A stretch of DNA of 64,000 bases from an uncultured bacterium (GTDB taxonomy: Bacteria; Bacillota; Clostridia; Oscillospirales; Oscillospiraceae): assembly GCA_945873205.1 (NCBI GenBank), contig CAMCCC010000009.1:1-64000 (forward strand), given 5' to 3'. How positions within the stretch are numbered: position 1 is the stretch's first letter; every line of letters begins with the position of its first letter. Shown one piece after another: positions 28,232 through 36,342 of this stretch. The translations under genes and the position numbers were made by a program. The notes under the pieces were generated by a model. It saw only the letters and a program-made list of their open reading frames with translations. It did not search any database and was not told the DNA's origin.

Positions 28232-28258
28232 TATACCATCCGTTTCCGGCTTTGTCAA
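28230..28258 (-). promoter_or_regulatory. Sigma-A promoter of hrcA-grpE-dnaK-dnaJ
   Basis: On the - strand TTGACA (28258-28253), 17-bp spacer, TATATT (28235-28230). CIRCE overlaps the -10 box. Confidence 0.88.
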
Positions 28259-28311
28259 TAGTTTCGCCCGGCGGGCTTTTAAAATTCACAGTTTCGTCAA
28301 GAACGATTTTA

Positions 28312-28340
28312 TTTACAAATCTTCCCTTTTGCGTTAGAAT
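28312..28340 (+). promoter_or_regulatory. Sigma-A promoter of the MarR-type gene
   Basis: TTTACA (28312-28317), 17-bp spacer, TAGAAT (28335-28340), 41 bp before the ATG at 28381. It is back-to-back with the hrcA promoter. Confidence 0.75.
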
Positions 28341-28380
28341 ATTAAAAAACGGGAACGAACTATTATCGGGGGCTGTGAGC

Positions 28381-28815
28381 ATGCTGGAGAAGAACTTTTT
28401 AGAGGTATACGACAAGTTCAAGCTGAAATTCTACCGGGGTGTGTTTGAGATGGTGCGGGAACGGGACGGCTCCCTTTCCGCCATGGAGGCCATCTCCCTG
28501 GAAGTGATCAACATGCTGTCCGAGCCTACGGTGGGCCAGTTTGCGGATTTTCTGAACATTTCCCAGTCCAACGCCACCTATAAGGTGAACAACCTGATCA
28601 AGAAGGGGTATCTGGAGCGGCAGAACTCCCAGTCCGACCGGCGGGAGTACCATCTGGTGCTGTCGGAAAAATACTACAGCTATGAGAGCCTGATGAGCAG
28701 CTATGAGCAGAAGGTTGTCGGGCGCATCCGGGAGCGGTTCAGCCCGGAGGAGCTGGATATCTTTGACCGGATGCTGGAGACCATCTCCAAAGAACTGATG
28801 ACAGAATGTGAATGA
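28381..28815 (+). CDS. MarR family winged-helix transcriptional regulator
   Basis: 144 residues. Winged HTH at about 38-105 (PTVGQFADFLNISQSNATYKVNNLIKKG split as recognition helix and wing RQNSQSDRREYHLVL), with helices at both ends for dimerisation. The wing motif SDRRE is typical of MarR. The ATG at 28381 follows GGGGG by 9 nt. It is convergent with an MFS transporter gene, which could be its target. The ligand is unknown. Confidence 0.9.
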   Translation: MLEKNFLEVYDKFKLKFYRGVFEMVRERDGSLSAMEAISLEVINMLSEPTVGQFADFLNISQSNATYKVNNLIKKGYLERQNSQSDRREYHLVLSEKYYSYESLMSSYEQKVVGRIRERFSPEELDIFDRMLETISKELMTECE

Positions 28816-28827
28816 ATATATCAGCGC

Positions 28828-28863
28828 AAAAATACGCCGGGAGCGTTGCTCCCGGCGTATTTT
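28828..28863. terminator. Bidirectional terminator between MarR and MFS genes
   Basis: AAAATACGCCGGGAGC/GCTCCCGGCGTATTTT with a 3-nt loop. Confidence 0.9.
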
Positions 28864-28882
28864 GCTGTTCTGTTGTTTTCTA

Positions 28883-30217
28883 TTAGTCGTCCATATCCTC
28901 GAAGGCTTCCAGGCCCTTCTTGGCTTCTGCCTTTGCGTCGCCGTGGCGGACGGAGAGCATGGTGACAAAGCTGAGGGAGACGAAGATGGCGGCATAGGGG
29001 AAGAGAATCTGGTAGCTGATATGGCGCATGAGGGTGCCGGCCAGGATGGGGGTGATGATCTGGGCGGACATGGAGGCAGTGTAGTAATAGCCGGTGAACT
29101 TGCCGATGTCGGAGCCTTTGCACATCTCCACCACCATGGGCAGGGAGTTGACGTTGATGGCGGCCCAGGCCAGGCCCACCAGGGCGAAAACCACGAACAT
29201 GACGGCGTTGATGCTGCTGTAGACCGTGGTGAGCACGAAGCCCAGCAGGAAGCAGGAGGCCAGCAGGATGATGCCGCCCATGATGGTCTTTTTCCGGCCG
29301 ATCTTTGACGCCAGAGCGCCGATAGGGATATAGGAGACGATGGCGCCGGCGGTGGCCACCAACAGGCAGGTGGAGGCGCCGCCCAGGCCCTGGCCCATTA
29401 CCACGCTGATATAGGTGGTGAACCAGGTGGTGACGCCGTTATAGCCGGCGAACCACAGGGCGATGGAGGCCAGCAGGAAGCCCAGGGAGCGCTTCACCGG
29501 GGCGGGCAGCACCTGGTTGCCGCTGCCGTCGTCCTGGGCCAGGTTCCACTCCGGGTGCTGCTTCTCCAGTTCCCGGTTCTCGGCGGTCAGCTTGGGCTCT
29601 TTAATGGTGAGAAACAGGACGCCCACGGCGATGAACATGATGGCGGACACCACCATGAACAGAGGCTGATAGTTCACATGGGCCAGGCCCTGGACCTTGG
29701 AATTGGGGTACATGACAGCAGCCACGGCCAGATAGAGGACGCCGCCCACGGCACCCATCAGGTTGATGATGGCATTGGCCTTGCTGCGCAGGGGCTTGGG
29801 GGTCACATCCGGCATAAGGGCCACGGCGGGAGAACGGTAGGTGCCCATGGCGATCAGCAGCAGGCCCAGCACGATGACAAAGGACACCAGCTTGAAGGTG
29901 GAGGGAGCGGCGGCGTAGCCGTTATCCAGCAGGGGCAGGATGTTCAGCAGGATGATGGCGCAGCCGGTGCCGAAGAGGATGAAGGGCATCCGCTTGCCCA
30001 GGCGGGTATCCGTGCGGTCAGAGATGCCGCCGAAGATGGGCAGCAGGAACAGGGCCAGCACGTTATCCGCCGCCATGATAGCGCCGGAAAAGGTCTCGTT
30101 CAGGTGGAAGGTGTTGGTCAGGATCAGGGGGACGATGCTGTCATACATCTGCCAGAAGGCGCAGATGGACAGGAAGGCAAGGCCCACCAGAATGGTGCGT
30201 TTGTTGTTCAGCTTCAT
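28883..30217 (-). CDS. MFS transporter, SLC45/sugar-cation symporter type
   Basis: 444 residues with twelve membrane segments. The loop between helices 2 and 3 reads GGISDRTDTRLGKRMPFI, the form typical of the GPH/SLC45-like sugar carriers, and the central loop is about 45 residues long (about 195-245). It probably imports a di- or oligosaccharide with H+ or Na+; which sugar cannot be told. It starts 113 nt from the divergent glycerophosphodiesterase gene. No glycosidase is next to it, which leaves the substrate open. Confidence 0.85.
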   Translation of the reverse strand: MKLNNKRTILVGLAFLSICAFWQMYDSIVPLILTNTFHLNETFSGAIMAADNVLALFLLPIFGGISDRTDTRLGKRMPFILFGTGCAIILLNILPLLDNGYAAAPSTFKLVSFVIVLGLLLIAMGTYRSPAVALMPDVTPKPLRSKANAIINLMGAVGGVLYLAVAAVMYPNSKVQGLAHVNYQPLFMVVSAIMFIAVGVLFLTIKEPKLTAENRELEKQHPEWNLAQDDGSGNQVLPAPVKRSLGFLLASIALWFAGYNGVTTWFTTYISVVMGQGLGGASTCLLVATAGAIVSYIPIGALASKIGRKKTIMGGIILLASCFLLGFVLTTVYSSINAVMFVVFALVGLAWAAINVNSLPMVVEMCKGSDIGKFTGYYYTASMSAQIITPILAGTLMRHISYQILFPYAAIFVSLSFVTMLSVRHGDAKAEAKKGLEAFEDMDD

Positions 30218-30353
30218 TTATGAAACCTCCGCAAAATTTGTGTATTTATTTTATAGTATCCAGATAAATTTTACAATAACAAAATTGACTGCGACATTCC
30301 TGCGGTGGTAAAATGTTGGTAAAATTTAAATGAAATCAAGAGAGGTGCCGAAT

Positions 30354-31166
30354 TTGAAAAATCATACCAAGCTTTTCTGCATCGCCGGCGCTGCGGCGCT
30401 GCCGCTGTTCCTGCTGGCGCCGGGCCATGCCAGCAGGCGGCAAAAAGCCCCCTTTCTGGGGATGAACTTCGCCCACCGGGGGCTCCATTCCCGGGATAAA
30501 TCCGTGCCGGAAAATTCCATCACCGCCTTCCGCCTGGCGGCCAGGGCGGGCTACGGCGTGGAGCTGGACGTGCATCTGAGCCGGGACGGCCAGGTGGTGG
30601 TATTCCATGACGACACGCTGGAGCGGGTCTGCGGCGTGTCCGGCCGGGTGGAGGACTACACCTTCCAGGAGCTGCAGCAGTTCCGGCTCTGCGGAACGGA
30701 GGAGCGGATTCCCCTGTTCTCGGAGGTGCTGGGGGTGATCCGGGGCCGGGGACCCATCATTCTGGAATTGAAGGACGGCCCCAACAACCGGGAGCTTTGC
30801 CGCAAGACTTTGGGACTGCTGAACGGCTACCGGGGCAGCGTGTGCATTGAGAGCTTCAACCCGCTGATTGTGGCCTGGTTCCGCTTCCACGCCAGAGACA
30901 TCGTCCGGGGCCAGCTGGCCATGCCCGCCAAGGGCTACGGCCAGATGAAAAAGCCCCTGCCCTTTATTCTCTCCCACTGCCTGATGAACTTTATCGCCAG
31001 GCCCCAGTTCATCGCCTACAAGATCGGGCCCCAGCCCTTCCCGGTAAAGCTGGCGCAGTGGATGGGGGCCATGAAGGTGGGCTGGACCTCCCATGAGCCA
31101 AGGAACGAGAAAGGTCGGGACGCGGTGATCTTTGAGTTTTACAAACCGGAGGTCAGCTTTAAATAA
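30354..31166 (+). CDS. Glycerophosphodiester phosphodiesterase family protein
   Basis: 270 residues. A hydrophobic N-terminal stretch (about 7-22) looks like a membrane anchor, then the GDPD barrel with catalytic AHRG, PENSITAF, ELDVHLSRDG and FHDDTLERVCG. It hydrolyses glycerophosphodiesters to glycerol 3-phosphate, probably at the membrane. I prefer TTG at 30354 because AGAGAGG lies 8-9 nt upstream; an ATG at 30330 gives eight more residues but lacks an RBS. The neighbour is divergent and unrelated. Another option is a lipoteichoic-acid-related GDPD. Confidence 0.88.
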   Translation: MKNHTKLFCIAGAAALPLFLLAPGHASRRQKAPFLGMNFAHRGLHSRDKSVPENSITAFRLAARAGYGVELDVHLSRDGQVVVFHDDTLERVCGVSGRVEDYTFQELQQFRLCGTEERIPLFSEVLGVIRGRGPIILELKDGPNNRELCRKTLGLLNGYRGSVCIESFNPLIVAWFRFHARDIVRGQLAMPAKGYGQMKKPLPFILSHCLMNFIARPQFIAYKIGPQPFPVKLAQWMGAMKVGWTSHEPRNEKGRDAVIFEFYKPEVSFK

Positions 31167-31243
31167 GTGGCACGTCTCCCTCACACACATTGAGGGAATA
31201 CTATACGGAAAGACATTTTTACTTTAATATCTGGAGGCACAAT

Positions 31244-31864
31244 ATGAACAAAAAAGCACTTTACAGTCTGTCCTACGGCGTCTTTGTCCTGGCGGGCAAG
31301 GTGGGAGACAAGGTCAATGCCTGCATCACCAACACCTGCATGCAGGTGGCCAACAGCCCCACCCGGGTGGCCATCGCCGTGCTCAACGGCAACTACACCC
31401 GGGAGCTGGTGCAGGAGGGCGGCGTGTTCTGCCTGACCCTGCTGGACCAGAGCTGCACCATGGACACCATCCGCCATTTCGGGATGCAGTCCGGCCGGGA
31501 CGTGGACAAGTTCGCCGGCATCGACTATGCCCTGGACAAAAACGGCGTACCCTATCTGCCCTGGCAGAGCTGCGCCTATCTCAGCTGCCGGGTGCTGTCC
31601 AGCCAGGACCTGGGCAGCCACACGCTATTCATCGCCGAGGTGGAAGATGGCGACGTGCTCAGCAGCGGCGAGCCCCTGACCTACGCCTACTACCAGAACG
31701 TGGTCAAGCCCAAGCCCGCCCCCAAGGTGGTGGAGAAGAAGATCATAGGCTGGCGCTGCAAAATCTGCAACTATGTGTATGAGGGGGCAGAGCTGCCCGC
31801 CGACTACACCTGCCCCCTGTGCGGCCATCCCGCAGAGGATTTTGAGCCGGTCTACGCCGAGTGA
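31244..31864 (+). CDS. Flavin reductase-rubredoxin fusion (high-molecular-weight rubredoxin type)
   Basis: 206 residues: an FMN-binding flavin-reductase domain (about 1-150, NACITNTCMQVANSPTRVAIAVL) joined to a C-terminal rubredoxin (about 155-206) with both iron-binding pairs, CKIC and CPLC. In acetogens such proteins pass electrons from NAD(P)H to A-type flavoproteins for O2 or NO removal. ATG at 31244 has GGAGG 7 nt upstream. An FprA gene lies at 55345, so the two may form a functional chain though not an operon. Single-gene unit. Confidence 0.92.
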   Translation: MNKKALYSLSYGVFVLAGKVGDKVNACITNTCMQVANSPTRVAIAVLNGNYTRELVQEGGVFCLTLLDQSCTMDTIRHFGMQSGRDVDKFAGIDYALDKNGVPYLPWQSCAYLSCRVLSSQDLGSHTLFIAEVEDGDVLSSGEPLTYAYYQNVVKPKPAPKVVEKKIIGWRCKICNYVYEGAELPADYTCPLCGHPAEDFEPVYAE

Positions 31865-31920
31865 TGCATCTGGCATAGAGCCGTTCATCGCAGGTTTGCA
31901 ACGCAACACCATGCAATGCA

Positions 31921-31949
31921 GGCGGACGAGCAATGCTCGCCCCTACGGT
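31921..31949. repeat. Short palindromic repeat C
   Basis: GGCGGACGAGCAATGCTCGCCCCTACGG contains a CGAGCA/TGCTCG dyad and matches the GTAGGGGCG-type words scattered in related Firmicutes. Only one copy is seen here. Confidence 0.5.
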
Positions 31950-31989
31950 TCTAGAGGGGGGAGCCAAGTGGGGTGCGGCAGAAGGCCGG

Positions 31990-32045
31990 CCACCTCATCC
32001 GCCCAGTGTGCGCACTGGGCACCTTCCCCTCCAGGGGAAGGCTTC
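31990..32045. repeat. Palindromic dispersed repeat A, half copy
   Basis: Matches the outer half of repeat A (CCACCTCATCCGCCCAGTG, then CTTCCCCTCCAGGGGAAG). The rest of the intergenic stretch 31865-32124 holds repeat C and a terminator and no gene. Confidence 0.8.
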
Positions 32046-32083
32046 TTCCTCGCACCATGTTTTCTTAACAGTCTCAAAGCACA

Positions 32084-32120
32084 AGCAGCGTCGGAGGAAA
32101 CTCCGGCGCTGCTTTTGTTT
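32084..32120. terminator. Terminator between rubredoxin fusion and AAA ATPase genes
   Basis: AGCAGCGTCGGAG/CTCCGGCGCTGCT with a GAAA loop and TTTGTTTT to the right; usable in both directions. Confidence 0.8.
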
Positions 32121-32124
32121 TATG

Positions 32125-33567
32125 TTATTTCACTTCTTCTGCTTCTTTTTCCGCTTCCGTCTGCTCCTCCAGATCCTCCGGCAGGACGGTCATCAGGTCC
32201 TCCCTGGTGGGAGCCTCCATGGCCGCCACCCGGTTGGACTGGCGGACGATCATATCCTCAAAGCAGTTGCGCACATCCCGGCCATTGCCGAAGTTGTCGT
32301 CCCGCTGCTGATAGAGCCGGTCGAACAGGGCTTTGGCGGCTTCCTCCGCCTCGGGGCTGAGGGTATAGCTGTTCTTCTTGCACTGATTCTTAAAGATGGT
32401 CAGTAGCTGCTCCCCGGTGTAATCGGGGAAGTAGAAATACTTATTGAAGCGGGACTCCAGCCCCGGGTTGGAGCTGAGGAACTTCTGCATGGGTCCGTCA
32501 TAGCCGGCCACGATGACGATCAGGTCATCCCGGTGATCCTCCATGGCCTTGAGAATGGTCTCAATGGCTTCCCGGCCAAAGTCGTTCTCGCCGCCGGAGG
32601 AGAGGGAGTAGGCCTCGTCAATGAACAGCACGCCGCCCAGGGCGGACTTGATGGCCTCCTGGGTTTTCAGGGCGGTCTGGCCCACGTAGCCCGCCACTAG
32701 ACCGGAGCGGTCCACCTCCACCAGCTGGCCCTTGCTGAGCACACCGATGGCGGCATAGAGGCCGCTGATGAGCCGGGCCACGGTGGTCTTGCCGGTGCCC
32801 GGGTTGCCCATAAAGACCATGTGCAGGCTCATGGGAGGCACAGGCAGGTCATTTTCCTGGCGGAGCTTGCGCACCTTCATCAGGTTCACCAGGTTTTTGA
32901 CGTCCTTTTTCACCTCATCCAGGCCCACCAGAGATTCCAGCTGGGCCATCAGCTCGTCAAAGCTGGGCTTCTCCTCCGCCGGTTTCTCCTGCTCCGTCTG
33001 GGGCTTTTCGCCACCGGCAGTCTGGGGCCGGGCCTGGTCCATAAAGCTGGGCTGGCCGGAGGTAACAAAGTCCAGGGGGTTCAGGGCCGCCTGGCTTTTC
33101 CGCACGCCGGAGGTGTCACAGATGGCGCTGAGCTTATCGGTGCACTCGGTGATGAAGCTGGCCTCGGCATAGGTGACATCATCATCCACGGCGGCCAGGT
33201 ACAGCAGGATATTGGTGGTCATGCGGATGAAGATACGGGAGGTCTCCCCGCCCCGGCGGGCATCGCTCTCCGCCAGGTTCCAGTAAAAGGCGGGGGGCAG
33301 GAACACATCCGAATCGCAGACGGAGCTGGTCAGGGACCAGAGCAGCCACTGGGGCTGGGGCTGGTTCCGGGAGAAAATCTGGTTGGCCATGTCCACATGG
33401 CGCTGGGTGATGCCGCCGGCCCGGCTCCACAGATTCAGGGCGCAGCGGGTCATAAAATCGTCCAGCTCCCGGGCCAGCTCCCGGTGGCCCAGACGATAAA
33501 AGGCATCGGTATTGGCGATGTAAATTTTATGAAATTCCTCCGGGGAGCGGTTCCAGGTGGTGGGCAT
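32125..33567 (-). CDS. AAA+ ATPase of the CbxX/CfxQ (CbbX, SpoVK) family with N-terminal TerB-like domain
   Basis: 480 residues. Residues about 1-180 are helical and contain VDDDVTYAEASFITE, which resembles the acidic, metal-binding TerB fold. A Pro/Glu/Lys-rich linker (about 180-205) leads to the AAA+ module: Walker A GNPGTGKT, Walker B VLFIDEAYSL, sensor and arginine-finger region NPGLESRFNKYFYF. CbbX remodels rubisco; SpoVK acts in sporulation; related proteins occur in type VII and stress loci. No rubisco is present. Alone in its unit, so the client is unknown. The tail is acidic (EEQTEAEKEAEEVK). Confidence 0.88.
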   Translation of the reverse strand: MPTTWNRSPEEFHKIYIANTDAFYRLGHRELARELDDFMTRCALNLWSRAGGITQRHVDMANQIFSRNQPQPQWLLWSLTSSVCDSDVFLPPAFYWNLAESDARRGGETSRIFIRMTTNILLYLAAVDDDVTYAEASFITECTDKLSAICDTSGVRKSQAALNPLDFVTSGQPSFMDQARPQTAGGEKPQTEQEKPAEEKPSFDELMAQLESLVGLDEVKKDVKNLVNLMKVRKLRQENDLPVPPMSLHMVFMGNPGTGKTTVARLISGLYAAIGVLSKGQLVEVDRSGLVAGYVGQTALKTQEAIKSALGGVLFIDEAYSLSSGGENDFGREAIETILKAMEDHRDDLIVIVAGYDGPMQKFLSSNPGLESRFNKYFYFPDYTGEQLLTIFKNQCKKNSYTLSPEAEEAAKALFDRLYQQRDDNFGNGRDVRNCFEDMIVRQSNRVAAMEAPTREDLMTVLPEDLEEQTEAEKEAEEVK

Positions 33568-33654
33568 GGCGGTGCCTCCTCATTTTGATTTTTCTTTTCT
33601 TCATTATAGTACATTCGTAAAAATCTTCAAGAAAAATATGAACAGGCAGGGGGA

Positions 33655-33880
33655 CGAACCTCTCAGACTTTTGCTGCGCAAAAGCCAGCTCCCCTTGGCA
33701 AGGGGAGCCTATTTCATGCCTCCCTCTGACGAGGGAGGTGGCAAAAATCTTTGATTTTTGACGGAGGGAGAGAATTTATAAGTCCAACTGATCTGACTGT
33801 CAAGAATCTCTCCCTCAGTCAGCTTCGCTGACAGCTCCCTCGTCAGAGGGAGCCAAGGGGCAACTCTCGCTGGCCCACCT
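33655..33880. repeat. Palindromic dispersed repeat B (about 225 bp)
   Basis: This fills the gene-free stretch 33568-33948. It holds TTTTGCTGCGCAAAA, CTCCCCTTGGCAAGGGGAG, two copies of the CTCCCTCTGACGAGGGAG-type dyad (about 33720-33739 and 33838-33854) and GTCAGCTTCGCTGAC. It resembles repeat A in design but not in sequence, and similar words are widespread in gut Oscillospiraceae. No coding sequence is seen. Confidence 0.8.
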
Positions 33881-33948
33881 CTATGGTTCTATTCCAGAAC
33901 CTAAAAAACGCAGGGGGCAAAATGCCCCCTGCGTGTTGCGGTTTGTGT

Positions 33949-34341
33949 TTATTTCAGTTTGGCCTGGGTCTTTTCCATGAAGCGGTCGTTCATGATGAGG
34001 CAGCGCTGGTGGCTGCCCTCGCCGATCAGCTCCTCCCCGGCGTAGGCACGGACCTGGAAGGTCAGCATCCGGCGATCCACCGCCGTAAGCTCGCTCTCGG
34101 CGCGAACCTTCATGCCGATGGGGGAAGCGGCCAGGTGGGAGACATCAATATGGGTGCCCACGCTGCCCTGCCCTTTCTCCAGGCAGGGGGCAATGGCGTC
34201 CATGGAGGCCTTCTCCATCAGGGCGATCATATGGGGCGTGGAGAACACCGGCAGGGCGCCGCTGCCCACGTCCGCCGCGGTATTCCCCGGGGCAACCACG
34301 GTTTCCGCATGGCCCTTGAGGCCGGGCTTCAGTTCCGTCAT
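33949..34341 (-). CDS. Hotdog-fold thioesterase (FlK-like)
   Basis: 130 residues, single hotdog domain. The order Thr (in FSTPHMI), Glu (LMEKAS) and His (VGTHIDVSHLAA) matches the catalytic triad positions of fluoroacetyl-CoA thioesterase FlK. It presumably cleaves or proof-reads a short acyl-CoA. The start overlaps the aminotransferase end by 4 nt, so it likely removes a CoA product or side product of that amino-acid pathway. Real fluoroacetate use is not implied. Confidence 0.85.
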   Translation of the reverse strand: MTELKPGLKGHAETVVAPGNTAADVGSGALPVFSTPHMIALMEKASMDAIAPCLEKGQGSVGTHIDVSHLAASPIGMKVRAESELTAVDRRMLTFQVRAYAGEELIGEGSHQRCLIMNDRFMEKTQAKLK

Positions 34342-35522
34342 TTCAGCGCCGCCTTAATGACCTCCGCCAGCCGGTGGACGCCTTCCACAATGCGCTCATC
34401 CGGCATGCAGGAATAGTTCAGGCGCATGCAGCAGTTGTTGCCGCCGTTGGGGAAGAAGCCGGAGCCGGGCACAAAGGCCACATTGTTCTCCAAAGCGATG
34501 GCCGCCAGGTCACGGGTGTTCACATAGTCGGGCAGCTCCACCCAGGTGAAGAGGCCGCCGTCCGGGTCGGTGAATTTGGCCTCGGGGGGGAAGGTCTCCC
34601 GCATGGTGTTGATCATCAGCTCGCAGCGGTGCTTATAGGTCTCCCGAATCTTATCCACATGCTTGTCCAGGTCAAACATATCCATGTACTTGGCGATGAT
34701 CATGGGGGCGATGGTGGAGGTCTGGAGCGCGGCAGCCTGGGCGATCAGGTTCAGTTTCTCGATGATCTCCTCGTTGGCGCAGGTCCAGCCGATGCGGTAG
34801 CCGGGGGCCATGATCTTGGAGAAGGTGCCCATGTAGATGATGAGGCCCTCGGTATCCATGCTCTTGAGGGCAGGCTGATACTCACCCTTGAAGCGCAGCT
34901 CACCATAGGGGTTATCCTCAATGGTGGGGATGCCGTACTTGTTGATGATCTCCATGAATTTCTTCCGCCGCTCCAGAGGCCAGGTGCGGCCGCTGGGGTT
35001 CTGGAAATCGGGAATGACGTAGATGAACTTCACGTTCTCGGTGGTAGCCAGAACCTTATCCAGCTCCTCCATGATCATGCCGTTCTCGTCAGTGGGGATC
35101 TCCACGAACTTGGGCTGGTAGGCATTGAAGGCGTTGATGGCCCCCAGGTAGGAGGGGCTTTCCATGATGATAACGTCACCGGGGTTGATGAAGAGCTTGG
35201 CCACATAGTCCAGGCCCTGCTGGCTGCCGGCGGTGAGGATGATGTTGTCGGGGGTGGTGTGGATGGCGTTCTTGGCTTCCATGCGCTCCACGATCTTTTT
35301 CCGCAGGGGCAGGTAGCCCTCGGTGGGGCCATACTGCAGGGCGGCGCGGCCCTGCTCATCCATGACCGCGTCGGTAGCGGCCTTGATGTCCTCCACGGGG
35401 AACAGCTCCGGCGCGGGCAGGCCGCCGGCAAAGGAGATGATCTCCGGCCGGGTGGTGAGCTTCAGAAGCTCACGGATGTCAGAGACTTTCATGCCGTCCA
35501 TTCTGTCAGCAAAATTTACCAT
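34338..35522 (-). CDS. PLP-dependent aminotransferase (class I/II, LysN/MocR-like)
   Basis: 394 residues, fold type I. FAGGLPAPELFP near the start, YVIPDFQNPSGRTW, and the Schiff-base Lys in GTFSKIMAPGYRIGW are all present. The best-known relatives are 2-aminoadipate and aromatic or branched-chain aminotransferases; specificity cannot be fixed. It is followed by a coupled thioesterase gene. Good RBS (GGAGG, 8 nt). Cytoplasmic; likely used in amino-acid fermentation. Confidence 0.92.
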   Translation of the reverse strand: MVNFADRMDGMKVSDIRELLKLTTRPEIISFAGGLPAPELFPVEDIKAATDAVMDEQGRAALQYGPTEGYLPLRKKIVERMEAKNAIHTTPDNIILTAGSQQGLDYVAKLFINPGDVIIMESPSYLGAINAFNAYQPKFVEIPTDENGMIMEELDKVLATTENVKFIYVIPDFQNPSGRTWPLERRKKFMEIINKYGIPTIEDNPYGELRFKGEYQPALKSMDTEGLIIYMGTFSKIMAPGYRIGWTCANEEIIEKLNLIAQAAALQTSTIAPMIIAKYMDMFDLDKHVDKIRETYKHRCELMINTMRETFPPEAKFTDPDGGLFTWVELPDYVNTRDLAAIALENNVAFVPGSGFFPNGGNNCCMRLNYSCMPDERIVEGVHRLAEVIKAALK

Positions 35523-35671
35523 ATTTTACCTCCTTAAAAATTTTTATATGTTATCTTTACCAAACAAGGTGCATTGACGGCCCTTTCAGGCAGTTTAATT
35601 TTACCATAAACAGGCGGGCGCGTAAAGAAAAAAGTTGGCGAAACTTTGTTATCATTTTAATAATTGCAACA

Positions 35672-35700
35672 AACCGGCAGGAAAAATTCCCGCCGGTTGA
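35672..35700 (-). terminator. Hairpin downstream of the MBL-fold gene
   Basis: AACCGGCGGGAA/TTCCTGCCGGTT-like stem (one wobble) on the - strand, followed by TGTTGC. A likely but weak terminator. Confidence 0.55.
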
Positions 35701-35706
35701 AGGAAA

Positions 35707-36339
35707 TCATTTGCCCATGTATTTCAGCACCGCCACCTGGGGCTCGGTATCGGGGGTGATCTCGATGGTATCGGTATTGTACCAATGGATCATCTCCGGG
35801 GCTTCAAAGTAATTGATCAGGTTATCGATATGCTCCAGCCGCCGGGGGCCCCGGTTCCCGTCCCGGTAGTGCATGGGGATGATGGCCTTGGGGAACAGCT
35901 CCTCCGTCATGCGCCAGACCTCCTGGGCAGGCAGGCCGGTGCAGGAGCCGGCGGTGACCATCAGGGCGTCGGCGCCGAAAAGGCGGCTGATCTCCCCGCC
36001 GTTGAGTTGGGTGCCGATGTCCCCCATGTGGGCCACCTTCAGGCCGTCGGCCTCCAGGATATGGATGAGGCTGGTGCCCCGCATGATGCCGCAGACGCTG
36101 TCATGCCAGGTCTCCATGGCGGTGATGGTGAAGGGGCAGGCGCTCTCCGGCTTGCCGGACAGAGTCACGCCCTGGCGGTAGTTATGGCCGTAATGCTCAT
36201 GGCTGATGAGCAGCTTGTCCGCCGTCACCTTCAGCTTGGGGTAGCCGGCGGTATAGTCGCTGTTATAGGGGTCGATGACCACGCTGTAGCCCTTGTGGGT
36301 GATTTTGAAGCAGGCGTGACCCAGCCATTGAATTGTCAT
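35707..36339 (-). CDS. UlaG-like metallo-beta-lactamase fold hydrolase
   Basis: 210 residues. The metal motif reads SHEHYGHN, where HxHxDH is expected: the Asp ligand of the second metal is replaced by Gly. Other His ligands (IPMHYRD near the end) are visible. UlaG-type proteins open lactones or act on RNA or nucleotides. Its start lies 3 nt after the DUF4037 gene, so it is the third gene of a TPR-DUF4037-MBL operon. One-metal or altered chemistry is possible; alternatively it is a binding protein. Confidence 0.85.
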   Translation of the reverse strand: MTIQWLGHACFKITHKGYSVVIDPYNSDYTAGYPKLKVTADKLLISHEHYGHNYRQGVTLSGKPESACPFTITAMETWHDSVCGIMRGTSLIHILEADGLKVAHMGDIGTQLNGGEISRLFGADALMVTAGSCTGLPAQEVWRMTEELFPKAIIPMHYRDGNRGPRRLEHIDNLINYFEAPEMIHWYNTDTIEITPDTEPQVAVLKYMGK

Positions 36340-36342
36340 GTT

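Noticed and set aside
32125-33567. Rubisco activase CbbX
   Set aside because: The AAA+ module is CbbX-like, but there is no rubisco or Calvin-cycle gene and the N-terminus is different.
33655-33880. CRISPR array
   Set aside because: The repeated words are inverted, imperfect and not evenly spaced; no direct repeats with unique spacers and no cas gene.
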